Shown piece after piece: positions 16,209 through 25,473 of a stretch of 64,000 nucleotides of DNA (the first letter of the stretch is position 1; each line of letters begins with the position of its first letter). Source of the stretch: CAZART01 sp964487555 (lineage in GTDB: Bacteria > Bacteroidota > Rhodothermia > Rhodothermales > VXPQ01); contig CAZART010000011.1 of assembly GCA_964487555.1 (NCBI GenBank), positions 1 to 64,000 on the forward strand, read 5' to 3'. Position numbers and translations under genes: made by a program. Below the pieces are notes generated by a model that was not told the origin of the DNA, ran no database searches, and saw nothing but the letters and a program-made list of their open reading frames with translations.

Positions 16209-18548
16209 TCACCCCGCCAGCCGACGCTCCAACTCCTTTCGAACAAGTTCAGGATGCGCTCGGCCACCCGTCTGGCGCATGACCTGGCCCATGAAAAACC
16301 CGATGAGCCCCGTCTTCCCATCGCGGTATTCCTCAACCTTATTGGAATTAGCCTTGATGACGGCGTCGATAATGGGCTCGAGCGTGCCTCGATCGGAGAC
16401 CTGCTGAAGGCCTCGTTCTTCCACGATGTGATCCGGATCCTGACCGGTCGCAATCGTCTCATCGAACACCTCTTTGCCGATGCGATGCGAAATCGTACCC
16501 CGATCAACGAGCTTAGCCAGCTGGGCTACCTGCGTCGCATTGATGCCGGCATCCTCGACGGAGCTCTCTTTCACGACCCGAAGAACTTCATTGACGACCC
16601 ATTTCGCGACCGAATCGGGTCTCGGATAGTGGCGAACCGCTTCTTCAAAGAAGGGGATGATGCTCGTGTACTCAGACAGCGCGACGGCGTTGTCGTCGGA
16701 GAGCTCGTAATCTTTCGTCAACCGCATATACCGATCCCGCGCCTTTCCTTGAAGCCCCGCCACCCGATCCTCCAGTGATGGAGGCGGCGGAGCCGACACC
16801 GTAACATTTTCTTCTCTCTCCTCACCCTTCCGTTCTTCCTGTTTTTTCGCCCACGTGTCGCGCAGCGACACGATTCGATTAAACACGAGGTGTTCCCCCG
16901 ATGAGTCTTCTTGATCTTGCCGAAAATAGCCTTCGCGCTCGAATTGATAACGTGTCCGAACATCATCGTCGGCGACACTCGGTTCGATTCGTGCCTCATT
17001 CAGTACGACGAGTGACTGCGCATTCAAATGCCGGATGAATGACTCGTCACCAGCCTCCGGATCGGGAACGTCGAAAAGACGGTCGTAGAGGCGAACCTCG
17101 GCAGTTTTCGCGTGTTGCGCCGAGACCCAGTGGATCGTGCCTCGTACCTTGCGGCCGTCCGGCGCATTTCCCCCCCGCGTTTCCGGATCGTACGTGCAGC
17201 GCAACTCGACGACATTGCCGTCGTCCGAGCGGATCACATCGGTGCATCTCACAAAATATCCATACCGGAGGCGGACCTCGCGTCCCGGAGCCAGCCGGTA
17301 GTATCCTTTCGGCGGATTCTCCTGAAAATCGTCCCGATCTATCAAGATTTCGCGGCTGAACGGCACCTTTCGCGACCCTTCCTTTGGAACATCGTGCGGC
17401 CAGTAAGAAGCGTCCAGCCACTCCGTCTCGCCTTCGGGATAATTGCTAATGACGATCTTCAACGGGCGCAGCACCGCCATGACGCGTGGGGCCTCAGCAT
17501 TCAGGTCATTTCGGATGACGTGTTCGAGCAGTGCGATGTCGACCCGATTTTCCGCCTTCGCGACGCCGATCGCATCACAAAATGCCCGGATGGCCGACGG
17601 TCTGACGCCGCGGCGCCGAAAGCCGGCTAACGTCGGCATGCGCGGATCGTCCCATCCGGACACGTGCCCGTCTCGGACCAGCGTCAGCAGCTTGCGTTTG
17701 CTCATCACGGTGTAATCGAGACTGAGCCGCGCAAATTCGTATTGATGCGGCCGGTGATCGCCTACCGTGTTGTCGAGGACCCAATCGTAGAGCTCTCGGT
17801 TGTTGTCGAACTCAAGTGTGCACAACGAGTGCGTGACCTCCTCGAGCGCGTCGGAGAGCGGGTGCGCGAAGTCGTACATCGGATAGATGCACCAGTCATC
17901 GCCGCTCCGGTAGTGACGCGCGTGCCGAATCCGATAGAGGAGAGGATCCCGCATTTTCATGTTGTTGGATGCGAGATCAATTTTTGCCCGCAGGACGTGC
18001 TCGCCGTCGCGGAATTTGCCCGCCCGCATGTCGCGGAAGAGATCCAGGTTTTCCGCGATGCTGCGATCCCGATAGGGACTCGGCTTGCCGGGCTCGGTGA
18101 CCGTTCCCCTGTATGACCGAATTTCCTTCTCATTCAGGCTGTCGACGTACGCGTTTCCTGTTTCGATGAGATGGACCGCGAATTCGTAGAGCTGATGGAA
18201 GTAATCCGAGGCGTAGAACTCCCGGTCTTCCCAGTCGAAGCCGAGCCACCGCACGTCGTGCTTGATAGACTCGACGTATTCCACCTCCTCCGTCGCGGGA
18301 TTCGTATCGTCGAACCGCAGATTGCAGAAACCGTTGTAATCGCGCGCGAGACCGAAGTTGAGGCATATGGACTTGGCGTGTCCGATATGAAGGTAGCCGT
18401 TCGGCTCAGGTGGGAAGCGGGTAACGATTCTTCCTCCGTGCTTTTCGTTGCGCAGATCGTTTTCGATGATCGCACGGATGAAGTTTGAACCCGAGGCTGC
18501 ACCTTCGGATCGTTCTTCTATCGGGGCTACTTCGTGGACCACGGTCAT
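16209..18548 (-). CDS. glnS: Glutaminyl-tRNA synthetase with C-terminal GatB/YqeY-like domain
   Basis: Charges tRNA-Gln with glutamine. The class I catalytic core carries PEPNGYLHIGHAKS (HIGH at 54-57) and MSKRK (282-286), followed by the GlnRS-type anticodon-binding beta-barrels to about residue 560. After a charged, Pro-rich linker (about 568-592) comes an extra module of about 185 residues, with YELSDDNAVALSEY, KWVVNEVLRV and NSNKVEEYRDGKTGLIGFFMGQVM. This resembles the helical and YqeY tail of GatB. A similar appendage is known from Deinococcus GlnRS, where it helps tRNA binding. The total is 779 residues. ATG 18548 is chosen because the upstream part of the frame (to 18638) is not conserved-looking. 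Confidence 0.95.
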   Translation of the reverse strand: MTVVHEVAPIEERSEGAASGSNFIRAIIENDLRNEKHGGRIVTRFPPEPNGYLHIGHAKSICLNFGLARDYNGFCNLRFDDTNPATEEVEYVESIKHDVRWLGFDWEDREFYASDYFHQLYEFAVHLIETGNAYVDSLNEKEIRSYRGTVTEPGKPSPYRDRSIAENLDLFRDMRAGKFRDGEHVLRAKIDLASNNMKMRDPLLYRIRHARHYRSGDDWCIYPMYDFAHPLSDALEEVTHSLCTLEFDNNRELYDWVLDNTVGDHRPHQYEFARLSLDYTVMSKRKLLTLVRDGHVSGWDDPRMPTLAGFRRRGVRPSAIRAFCDAIGVAKAENRVDIALLEHVIRNDLNAEAPRVMAVLRPLKIVISNYPEGETEWLDASYWPHDVPKEGSRKVPFSREILIDRDDFQENPPKGYYRLAPGREVRLRYGYFVRCTDVIRSDDGNVVELRCTYDPETRGGNAPDGRKVRGTIHWVSAQHAKTAEVRLYDRLFDVPDPEAGDESFIRHLNAQSLVVLNEARIEPSVADDDVRTRYQFEREGYFRQDQEDSSGEHLVFNRIVSLRDTWAKKQEERKGEEREENVTVSAPPPPSLEDRVAGLQGKARDRYMRLTKDYELSDDNAVALSEYTSIIPFFEEAVRHYPRPDSVAKWVVNEVLRVVKESSVEDAGINATQVAQLAKLVDRGTISHRIGKEVFDETIATGQDPDHIVEERGLQQVSDRGTLEPIIDAVIKANSNKVEEYRDGKTGLIGFFMGQVMRQTGGRAHPELVRKELERRLAG

Positions 18549-18677
18549 GAGTTGTATATTGTACGGACGGACACCGCTCCTACAGGGGCGATTTTGAACG
18601 CGACCACCTTTAAAAGGTCCCTCGCAGCACGGCACCAACCGACCGAACCGATAACACAGCGCCTACGCCGATCACCT

Positions 18678-19100
18678 ATGCTAGATCATATCCGCAGTCT
18701 CTTCAAGCGCATCGGAAGCGCAGCCGACGAACAAGGCCAGCGAGAAGCAATGGTCGATCTTTTGATCTGGACCATGTATGCCGACAACGTTCTCACGTTG
18801 CCCGAAAACGATCGCATCGATCAAGTCACCGAAGAAATGAAGTGGCAATCGGCGACGGCTCCGCGACAGTACGTAAATGTCTCAATCGCGAAGGTGCGTG
18901 ATGCGATCGACAACACCTCCAAAGCCAATGCGTTCCTGAGCGATATCTCCGACCGTCTTGGATCAGACAAGATGCGCACACGTGCCTATGAAGCCTGCCG
19001 CGATCTGGCTCGGGCCGACGGTGAAGTAGCCAATGAAGAAATGCACTTTCTCAGCACGGTAAAGACTCATTTCGGAATCGGTGAGCGTGAGAATTCCTGA
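18678..19100 (+). CDS. TerB-like (tellurite-resistance/DjlA N-domain fold) protein
   Basis: A 140-residue, soluble, helical protein. MVDLLIWTMYADNVLTLPEND and LARADGEVANEEMHFLSTV repeat the ADGxVxxxE pattern of TerB-fold proteins, acidic metal-binding helices found in TerB and at the N-terminus of DjlA. Its role is unknown; the domain is often tied to membrane stress responses. ATG 18678 is used although the frame extends to 18534 and would overlap the divergent glnS start. Its end overlaps the next lipoprotein gene by 20 bp. Confidence 0.68.
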   Translation: MLDHIRSLFKRIGSAADEQGQREAMVDLLIWTMYADNVLTLPENDRIDQVTEEMKWQSATAPRQYVNVSIAKVRDAIDNTSKANAFLSDISDRLGSDKMRTRAYEACRDLARADGEVANEEMHFLSTVKTHFGIGERENS

Positions 19101-19641
19101 GTGCCTCACGGTACTACTGCTTCTCATCGCGGCCCAGGCGTGCGGTGATGTGCCCGACCGCCAGGCCTCAAGCGAGGCGCTGGGCAACGAAGAGCCATTT
19201 GCCGAATACGCACGCGACCTTTTCGCGGAATTGCGGCGCGAGTCGCTGGACTCAACCCTCGAAACGGAAGTCGGGCTATTTGGTGATCTGTCCGTCGCTT
19301 CCGGCGAACGTGCGGTCATGCGACAGTACCGATATCGTGTCGATAGTTCCGATTCCGGCTCTCTCGCGCACATGGCTTTTCACGTGCGAGATGCGTCAGA
19401 ACAGTACGCTCCCGTGCCGGTCGTCCTAACGTTTGCAGCTCGGGACAACGCATGGCGACTCGAACAGGCCGTATTTGGTGATGCTGTTTCGGAGATGGAA
19501 CGCGACCACGGGGGGCATCACGATTCCGAAGAGCGGTCCGCCATGCAGACGCAAACGCCTCTGTACCGGAGCCTGCGTGCGCATTTCGACGCCTGGCTAG
19601 GTGCGGCCATCTCGCGTGCCGATACGGCGTCAGGCGACTAG
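19081..19641 (+). CDS. Putative secreted or lipoprotein, unknown function
   Basis: A 186-residue protein with an N-terminal hydrophobic stretch (LTVLLLLIAAQACGD) whose Cys at about residue 21 could be lipidated, although the -3 to -1 residues (A-Q-A) are a weak lipobox. The rest is hydrophilic, with a His-rich acidic patch (DHGGHHDSEER). It starts at GTG 19081 (GTG 19087 is also possible), 20 bp inside the preceding gene, which suggests coupling. I do not recognise the fold. Confidence 0.6.
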   Translation: MSVRIPECLTVLLLLIAAQACGDVPDRQASSEALGNEEPFAEYARDLFAELRRESLDSTLETEVGLFGDLSVASGERAVMRQYRYRVDSSDSGSLAHMAFHVRDASEQYAPVPVVLTFAARDNAWRLEQAVFGDAVSEMERDHGGHHDSEERSAMQTQTPLYRSLRAHFDAWLGAAISRADTASGD

Positions 19642-19735
19642 ACTGCTCGCCCGCGGTCCAATCGGTTGGCGTGTACCAGTGTCGACGTACATGTACATTA
19701 TATCCACACATGTTCCACCATCCACCACCCCAACG

Positions 19736-20695
19736 ATGAACGCCATCCACTCACGTAAATTCAGCGGTAGTATCAGATCGATGCAGCCGGAGGCCGCGGA
19801 GCTGCCGATGGCGTTTCTGCTGCTGGCGCTGCTGTTCACGTCCGCGTGCGACGACCGTACCGATCCACCGCTAGAGCAAGACGCGCCGCCCGCCGGCGTA
19901 CAGCTTGTCTCCGAAGTTACCGGCTTCAGCGGACCCGAGGCTATCCGTTACGATCCGAACCAGGACATCTATTTCGTGGCCAATTTCAACGGGCCTGGAA
20001 ATGAGGCCGACAACAACGGGTTCATTAGCCGGGTTGGACCGGATGGGTACGTGGACTCGCTGCGCTTCATCGAGGGTGGACGGAACGGCGTCACCCTCCA
20101 TGCGCCCCGCGGCATGGTCCTATCAGGCGACACGCTTTGGGTCGCCGATCACCGTGCGGTTCGCGGTTTTCATCGGGTCACCGGGGAGCTCTTACAGGAC
20201 ACCGACTTCACCGCTCAGGAAACCGGATTCTTGAATGACGTAACCGTCGGACCAGATGGTGCCGTCTATGTTACCGATACCGGGACCGATCGGATTTATC
20301 GCGTCGCAGGATCGAATATTGAAGTGGTCTTCGAGGATTCCCTGCTGAATAGTCCGAACGGCATTACGTGGGATGAAGACGAAAATCGCTTCATTGTTGT
20401 ACCGTATGGAGGATCACATTCGTTTCTAACGTGGAATCCAGGAGCCGATTCACTGCAGACCTTCGCCACAAGCCCGGGTGCAAAGTTTGACGGCGTGGAA
20501 GTGCTCGCTGCGGGCGAGCTGCTCGTCGCGAGCCAGGAAGATTCCTCCCTTCATCTCGTGATCGATGGAGAAGGAGAACCGATGGTGAGTCTCGAAGGCC
20601 GGCCGGCGGACATCGGTTACGACACGTCACGAAACCGGGTTGCCGTGCCATACGTCGATCGAAATTTAATTGAGATCTGGCAGCTCAGCCGATAA
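19736..20695 (+). CDS. Lipoprotein with SMP-30/NHL-like beta-propeller
   Basis: A 319-residue exported protein. A signal sequence with lipobox (FLLLALLFTSAC) ends at about residue 38, so the mature protein should be lipid-anchored. The body has propeller-type repeats typical of SMP-30/gluconolactonase and NHL proteins: FSGPEAIRYDPNQDIYFVAN, LNDVTVGPDGAVYVTDTGTD and LNSPNGITWDEDENRFIV. Such lipoproteins may bind or hydrolyse lactones or act as ligand-binding scaffolds; the activity is not shown. ATG 19736 supplies positive charges before the hydrophobic core; ATG 19781 and 19808 are alternatives. Confidence 0.8.
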   Translation: MNAIHSRKFSGSIRSMQPEAAELPMAFLLLALLFTSACDDRTDPPLEQDAPPAGVQLVSEVTGFSGPEAIRYDPNQDIYFVANFNGPGNEADNNGFISRVGPDGYVDSLRFIEGGRNGVTLHAPRGMVLSGDTLWVADHRAVRGFHRVTGELLQDTDFTAQETGFLNDVTVGPDGAVYVTDTGTDRIYRVAGSNIEVVFEDSLLNSPNGITWDEDENRFIVVPYGGSHSFLTWNPGADSLQTFATSPGAKFDGVEVLAAGELLVASQEDSSLHLVIDGEGEPMVSLEGRPADIGYDTSRNRVAVPYVDRNLIEIWQLSR

Positions 20696-20710
20696 CGTCC
20701 GTCCGGCCAC

Positions 20711-20722
20711 GAAGGAGGGAGG
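20711..20722 (+). promoter_or_regulatory. Strong Shine-Dalgarno deciding the glycosyltransferase start
   Basis: GAAGGAGGGAGG is an unusually complete Shine-Dalgarno for this window, where most genes lack one. It ends 8 bases before ATG 20731 and favours that ATG over the in-frame GTG at 20722, which overlaps it. Confidence 0.75.
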
Positions 20723-20730
20723 TGCATCCC

Positions 20731-22122
20731 ATGCCTCGAAAAGCAAATAGGCCGGCTGACGACGTCGGTGTATCGCAGCCTGCCGTGTGTAGCGACGTTC
20801 CACCATTTGAAAGCCGTGAAGCGGGGCCGAGTCGCCGCGTGCTCGTGATCGCGTACTATTTTCCGCCGATGGGATTGAGCGGCGTTCAACGTACGGCAAA
20901 ATTTGTGAAGTTCCTGCCGAAGTTCGGATGGCAGCCCACGGTGCTTACATGTGAGCCGAGAGGATACTACGCCTTCGATGACTCTCTTTGGGCCGAGATT
21001 CAGGACGCCGGAATCGACGTCATCCGTGCCCGCGGTTGGGACCCCACTCGTCTGTACCGAAAACGCGAGGTCATGGCCCTTCCCAGTGAACGTCGACGAC
21101 GTTGGATCTCCGCCCTCAGCCAGTTCTTTTTCATCCCCGACAACAAGATCGGCTGGTACCGCGCGGCCAGAATGGCCGGGACGGATGCACACCGGCGCGA
21201 GCCGTTCGACGTCATTTTCTCAACGGCGCCACCGTATACGGCACACCTCGTGGGGTGCGCTCTAAGCCGACGCCTCGGCGTACCCCTTGTTCTGGATTTC
21301 CGGGATGACTGGATAGGCAATCCGCGGCACTCCTACCCGACGCCCATTCATCGTTCACTGAGCACACGACTCGAGCAGAAGGCGATACAGAGCTGCCGAA
21401 GAGTCATAGTCATCAACGATTATATTCGGCGAAACCTGCTCGCGCGGAATGCCGACATCGTTTCATCCGAGAACGTATCGGTCATTTCGCAGGGTTTCGA
21501 CCCCGAAGACTTCGAGGGAATGGCGCCGGTGCGTGCGGAATCGGATCGATTTACCCTGCTTTATTCCGGTGTCTTCTATGATGCGCAAACCCCGGAATTC
21601 TTCCTGCGAGCGCTTGCCGATCTCCTGACGCGGCGCGCCGATCTTCGCGGCCGGATCGATGCGGTTTTCGCGGGGCTCCTGCCGGGAACGGCGATGGAGA
21701 GGGCCCGAGAGCTCGGCGTTCAATCGGTCGTGCGCCACACGGGGTATCTTCCCCACGAGGAGCTTGTGCAGCATCTGCTTGCGGCCGACGCGTTGTGGAT
21801 GACAGTGGGCCGGCAGGAAGGCGCAGAGACAATATCGACAAGCAAGCTGTTCGAGTATTTTGGGGCGCGAAAACCCGTCCTGGGCCTCGTGCCGCGGGGC
21901 GCCGCCCGCGAAGCGCTCTCCCGTTACGGTGCGGCTGAAATCGTGGAGCCCGATTCCGTGGCCGAGATAAGTGCGGCGATTGGACGGCTGTACGACGCCT
22001 GGGAGCGAGGCGAACTGCCGGTCCCCGATGATGCTGTCGTCAAACTGTACGATCGCGTTCGTCTAACCCGCCGCCTCCACCAGCTGTTTGAGAGCGTCCT
22101 TCAGGAATCCGTTCGCGTGTGA
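20731..22122 (+). CDS. Glycosyltransferase, GT4-like (GT-B fold)
   Basis: A 463-residue cytoplasmic glycosyltransferase. VIAYYFPPMGLSGVQRTAKF at the N-terminus is the acceptor-side glycine loop of GT4-type enzymes, and LVLDFRDDWIGNP follows. The donor-side half contains the expected FTLLYSGVFY, HTGYLPHEELVQHLLAADAL and ETISTSKLFEYFGARKPV; the last places a Glu/Ser-Lys pair where the EX7E motif normally contacts the nucleotide sugar. These enzymes build exopolysaccharide or lipopolysaccharide. It lies 26 bp after the lipoprotein stop on the same strand. Sugar and acceptor are unknown. Confidence 0.85.
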   Translation: MPRKANRPADDVGVSQPAVCSDVPPFESREAGPSRRVLVIAYYFPPMGLSGVQRTAKFVKFLPKFGWQPTVLTCEPRGYYAFDDSLWAEIQDAGIDVIRARGWDPTRLYRKREVMALPSERRRRWISALSQFFFIPDNKIGWYRAARMAGTDAHRREPFDVIFSTAPPYTAHLVGCALSRRLGVPLVLDFRDDWIGNPRHSYPTPIHRSLSTRLEQKAIQSCRRVIVINDYIRRNLLARNADIVSSENVSVISQGFDPEDFEGMAPVRAESDRFTLLYSGVFYDAQTPEFFLRALADLLTRRADLRGRIDAVFAGLLPGTAMERARELGVQSVVRHTGYLPHEELVQHLLAADALWMTVGRQEGAETISTSKLFEYFGARKPVLGLVPRGAAREALSRYGAAEIVEPDSVAEISAAIGRLYDAWERGELPVPDDAVVKLYDRVRLTRRLHQLFESVLQESVRV

Positions 22123-22131
22123 TCTTGGCGG

Positions 22132-22158
22132 TACGCCATCTTCTGCCGGTATGGCGTA
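22132..22158. repeat. Inverted repeat (8 bp arms) after the glycosyltransferase gene
   Basis: TACGCCAT (22132-22139) and ATGGCGTA (22151-22158) are perfect reverse complements around an 11-base loop, starting 9 bp past the stop codon. There is no T run, so a classical intrinsic terminator is doubtful; it may still end or stabilise the transcript. Confidence 0.55.
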
Positions 22159-22255
22159 TGTTGGAATTGCGCATGTATTCGCCCGATCCGCGCGGGCATG
22201 ATCAGCTCGGATTACTCGCTTACGTCATGATGTTCGCTCCTCTCACCGGTGCCCT

Positions 22256-22678
22256 ATGAACCAGCGCGAATCCTCATCAGCAAGGATGGAGATGCTATTG
22301 AAAACGGATTTCAGTAGCGTCGAGCGGGTCGTGGATGAAACGGAAGCCTTCCTTGCGGAGCGACTTTCGGACGAAGATCTTTCCTACCGAATCGTCCTCC
22401 TGGCGACGGAAGCCGTGACGAATGCGATCGAGCACGGCAATCGGCTTGACTCCTCAAAGCAGGTTTTATTCAGGCTGGATGTGCATGAGGACCATGTGGA
22501 GGTCATGGTCGAGGATGAGGGATCCGGATTCGATCCGACAAAGACCGACGATCCGACAGAGTCGGAAAATCTTTTCCGGGAAGGGGGGAGAGGCTTGCTG
22601 TTCATGAAGGAGATGGCCGATGACGTTCAATTTGAGAAAGACGGAAGGTTGGTTCGCTTGATCTTTCATGTGCGCTGA
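22256..22678 (+). CDS. RsbW-like serine kinase / anti-sigma factor (HATPase_c_2)
   Basis: A 140-residue GHKL ATPase. The N box is LLATEAVTNAIEHGN (Glu52, Asn56), the G1 box VEDEGSGFDP, and the G2 box GGRGLLFMKEMADDV. This is the arrangement of RsbW/SpoIIAB, which bind a sigma factor and phosphorylate an anti-anti-sigma STAS protein. No sigma factor or STAS protein lies next to it, so the partner must be elsewhere. Its last 11 bases overlap the ATG of the following GT-methyltransferase gene, implying coupled expression. Confidence 0.87.
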   Translation: MNQRESSSARMEMLLKTDFSSVERVVDETEAFLAERLSDEDLSYRIVLLATEAVTNAIEHGNRLDSSKQVLFRLDVHEDHVEVMVEDEGSGFDPTKTDDPTESENLFREGGRGLLFMKEMADDVQFEKDGRLVRLIFHVR

Positions 22679-24530
22679 ATTCAACGCTCGCATCGCCCCT
22701 TCGCCGGCGCACGGCCTGTCGGCTGCATCCAAATTCATTCTCGCATTTCTCGTAGTCTGCTTCGCCGCCGCGGCCCTGCTCGCAATCCGGCCTGCGGCAC
22801 GGGGCGGATTCGTCGCAGCGAATATTCTTGCCGGTGGTGCCGTCGCTCTGCTGTGGTGGCGTGGTGACGTCCACGTGCGCGTCGTCCTCGCGTTCGCGCT
22901 TCTTTTCCGGCTGTTCTATGTCGGGCTTCCGCCCGTCCTTTCGGATGACGTGTATCGCTACATCTGGGACGGACTTCTTCAGGTACGCGGAATAAATCCT
23001 TTTGCCTACACGCCCGACGATCCTCAGCTTTCCTTTCTTCATGGTGAGCCGGTCTACGCTGCGCTCAACTCGGCCTCCTTCTACACGGTCTACCCACCTC
23101 TTTCACAGCTCGTATTTCGAGTAGGGGCGTGGTTCTATGAGGCGAACTGGCAGGTGAGCTACTACGCCATCAAGGGGGTGTTGGCTACTTCCGAGGCCGC
23201 CGCTGTGCTCCTGCTGGCGCGACATCTGCCGGCACGAAGCTTGATGCTCTACGCCTGGAACCCGTTGGTCGTCTTGGCTGCAGCAGGTCAGGCACACACC
23301 GAATCGCTGGCGGTTTTCTGCCTCGTGACTGCCTGGCTCCTCGCGCGGCAGAAGCGGGGAGAATGGGCGTCCGTCGCACTCGCCGGCGCCGGGCTCGTAA
23401 AGCTGTACCCATTTGTGCTTTTCCCCCTTCTTTGGAGGCGCTTTGGATGGAGAAGCGTGACGCCTGGCGCGTTGGTAGTGGCGTTCGCCAGTGTTCCTTA
23501 TGTTCATCCGGACGCGATTGCACACGTGCTTTCGTCGCTCGAATTGTATGTCCGCTCATTCGAATTTAACGCGGGCATCTATTACGGCATCAAGAAGATC
23601 TTTGAAATCCTGACGGGAGCGGACTGGAGCAAGCAGATCGGACCCGCATTCCGCTTGCTGTTTCTCCTGTCGCTTCCGATCGTTTACGTTGTCGATTGGC
23701 GGCGTGGCTGGTCCTTCCGTCGCGCGGCGGTCGCCACGCTTGGCCTCTTTTTTGTACTCTCCACGACAATCCATCCCTGGTACCTTCTACCGCTGCTCGC
23801 CCTCGTAGCACCGGCGACGCCGCCGTCATGGCACTGGCACTGGCTGGGGCTGGCCTCTGTTGGAACGTACCTGCTCTATGTTGGAGGCCCGTATTGGCTC
23901 TGGGTGACTATTGGATGGTGCGGCTGGGCCGTCCTCTTCTTCATCCGAAATGCCGAGACGGGTCTAGCTGGACTGATGCAGTTGCGGGCACGGCAGAAGG
24001 CCGACCTCATCTCCGAATACATGCCCTCCGTCGTCAAGCCGTCAATTCTGGATTTTGGTGCCGGGGAAGGATATGTCGGCCGTGAGCTGGCTTCTCGGTT
24101 AAGCGCCGACGTTACCCTCGCGGATATACGCGACATGAACAGGACAAATCTGCCGATGATCGTCTACGACGGGAGGCGGCTTCCATTCGGCGACAACACG
24201 TTCGACGTCGTTCTTCTCATGTATGTGCTGCATCATGCCGCCGACCCCGACGTCTTGATTGCAGAGGCGCAGCGCGTCTGTCGCGGGCGCATAGTAGTCG
24301 TGGAGTCGATCTACACAAATGGTCTCCAGCGTGCCGTGCTTTCAGTGCTCGACCGAACGGCCAACTATGTGAGGTCGAAAGGGATGATCTATGCATGGCG
24401 AGAGAGGCTACAGTTCGGCACGTTTGAATCCTGGAACGAAAGATTTGATGCGCGCGGACTTCGCGTCCTCATCGCACGAGATCTTGGGGGGATTATCCAT
24501 CGGCGGGCAATCTTCGTACTCGCGCCGTAA
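22668..24530 (+). CDS. Fusion: polytopic membrane glycosyltransferase (GT87-like) + SAM methyltransferase
   Basis: A single 620-residue frame with two unrelated halves. Residues about 20-430 form a polytopic membrane protein with roughly ten hydrophobic helices. Early acidic motifs (LSDDVYRYIWDGLLQVRG, residues ~88-105) and VYPPLSQLVFR are typical of GT-C enzymes of the GT87 / DUF2029 mannosyltransferase type, which use polyprenyl-phosphate sugars on the outer membrane face. Residues about 455-620 are a class I methyltransferase: ILDFGAGEGYVG (motif I, from about 462), VTLADIRD, LPFGDNTFDVVLLMYVLHH (motif IV), and RVCRGRIVVVESIYTN. The boundary shows no stop or restart. It could modify a lipid-linked sugar on both faces or simply tie two enzymes of one pathway. 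Confidence 0.8.
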   Translation: MCAEFNARIAPSPAHGLSAASKFILAFLVVCFAAAALLAIRPAARGGFVAANILAGGAVALLWWRGDVHVRVVLAFALLFRLFYVGLPPVLSDDVYRYIWDGLLQVRGINPFAYTPDDPQLSFLHGEPVYAALNSASFYTVYPPLSQLVFRVGAWFYEANWQVSYYAIKGVLATSEAAAVLLLARHLPARSLMLYAWNPLVVLAAAGQAHTESLAVFCLVTAWLLARQKRGEWASVALAGAGLVKLYPFVLFPLLWRRFGWRSVTPGALVVAFASVPYVHPDAIAHVLSSLELYVRSFEFNAGIYYGIKKIFEILTGADWSKQIGPAFRLLFLLSLPIVYVVDWRRGWSFRRAAVATLGLFFVLSTTIHPWYLLPLLALVAPATPPSWHWHWLGLASVGTYLLYVGGPYWLWVTIGWCGWAVLFFIRNAETGLAGLMQLRARQKADLISEYMPSVVKPSILDFGAGEGYVGRELASRLSADVTLADIRDMNRTNLPMIVYDGRRLPFGDNTFDVVLLMYVLHHAADPDVLIAEAQRVCRGRIVVVESIYTNGLQRAVLSVLDRTANYVRSKGMIYAWRERLQFGTFESWNERFDARGLRVLIARDLGGIIHRRAIFVLAP

Positions 24531-24535
24531 GAGGC

Positions 24536-25456
24536 TCATTCCGCGGATGCGCGGAGGATCATCTCGAGAAGATCGTCGACGGGCCTCGCTGCGTCGAGCC
24601 AGACATTTTCCTCGTCGCGCCGGAACCACGTCAGCTGACGCTTGGCGTAACGTCGGGAGTTTCGTTTTACGAGACGAACCATTTCGCTGTAAGAGATTTC
24701 GCCACGCAGGTGGCAGATGGGTTCTTGATAGCCGATCGTCTTGAGTGGATTCAATTCGGGATCGTAGCCCCTGTCCAGGATGCTTTGCACTTCGTCGAGC
24801 AATCCGCGTGAAAGCATGTCATCCACCCGCTGATTGATTCGTCGGTACAGCACGTCGCGGTCTCTATTCAGCACGATCGTGCGGAAGCGATAGGGCGGAG
24901 GCCCCTGCTCGTCGTGGTACATCGATAGTTGTTTGCCGGTGAATCGATAAACCTCGAGCGCTCTAATTATGCGCTGCGTCTTAGTGGCATCCATCGTTCC
25001 GGCCGATCTGGGGTCGACTTTTCGAAGCTCGGCGTACAGAGAGTCGGAGCCTCTCTCGTGGAGCTCACTCTCGAGCGCAGCGCGGACCGAATCCGGCACG
25101 TCAGGTATGTTCGCAAGGCCGCGTTTCAGCGCGTGGATGTACAGTGTGGACGCGCCGACGATAAGGGGAATACGTTGCCTTCCTATCAGGTCGTTTAGCC
25201 GGACGTGAACATCCTGCAGGAAGCGTCCGGCCGCATAGGGTTCATTCAACGTGAGTTCGTTAACGAAGTGGTGCGGCACTCGCTCAAGCTCGGCGCGCGT
25301 TGGTTTCGCCGTCCCGATATCGAGCTCTTTGTAGATCTGCCGGCTGTCGGCCGAGATAATTTCAGCGCCAAGCCCGTCGGCGAGCTCCAGGCTCAGGGCG
25401 GTTTTGCCCACAGCCGTTGGACCGGTGAGAATGAGGAACGAATCCAAAACGGGCAC
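24536..25456 (-). CDS. miaA: tRNA dimethylallyltransferase
   Basis: Transfers a dimethylallyl group to A37 of tRNAs that read codons starting with U. The P-loop GPTAVGKT lies at 12-19, followed by IISADSRQIYKELDIGTAKP (substrate-binding Asp/Ser/Arg loop), VPHHFVNEL, and the C-terminal TIGYQEPICHL and SRRYAKRQLTWFRRD motifs. The length of 306 residues is standard. The start codon is GTG 25456. It lies 17 bp downstream of the mgtC stop on the same strand, so the pair is likely cotranscribed. It converges with the GT-methyltransferase gene, 5 bp apart. Confidence 0.96.
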   Translation of the reverse strand: MPVLDSFLILTGPTAVGKTALSLELADGLGAEIISADSRQIYKELDIGTAKPTRAELERVPHHFVNELTLNEPYAAGRFLQDVHVRLNDLIGRQRIPLIVGASTLYIHALKRGLANIPDVPDSVRAALESELHERGSDSLYAELRKVDPRSAGTMDATKTQRIIRALEVYRFTGKQLSMYHDEQGPPPYRFRTIVLNRDRDVLYRRINQRVDDMLSRGLLDEVQSILDRGYDPELNPLKTIGYQEPICHLRGEISYSEMVRLVKRNSRRYAKRQLTWFRRDEENVWLDAARPVDDLLEMILRASAE

Positions 25457-25473
25457 GGGAGATGGGCTTAGTG

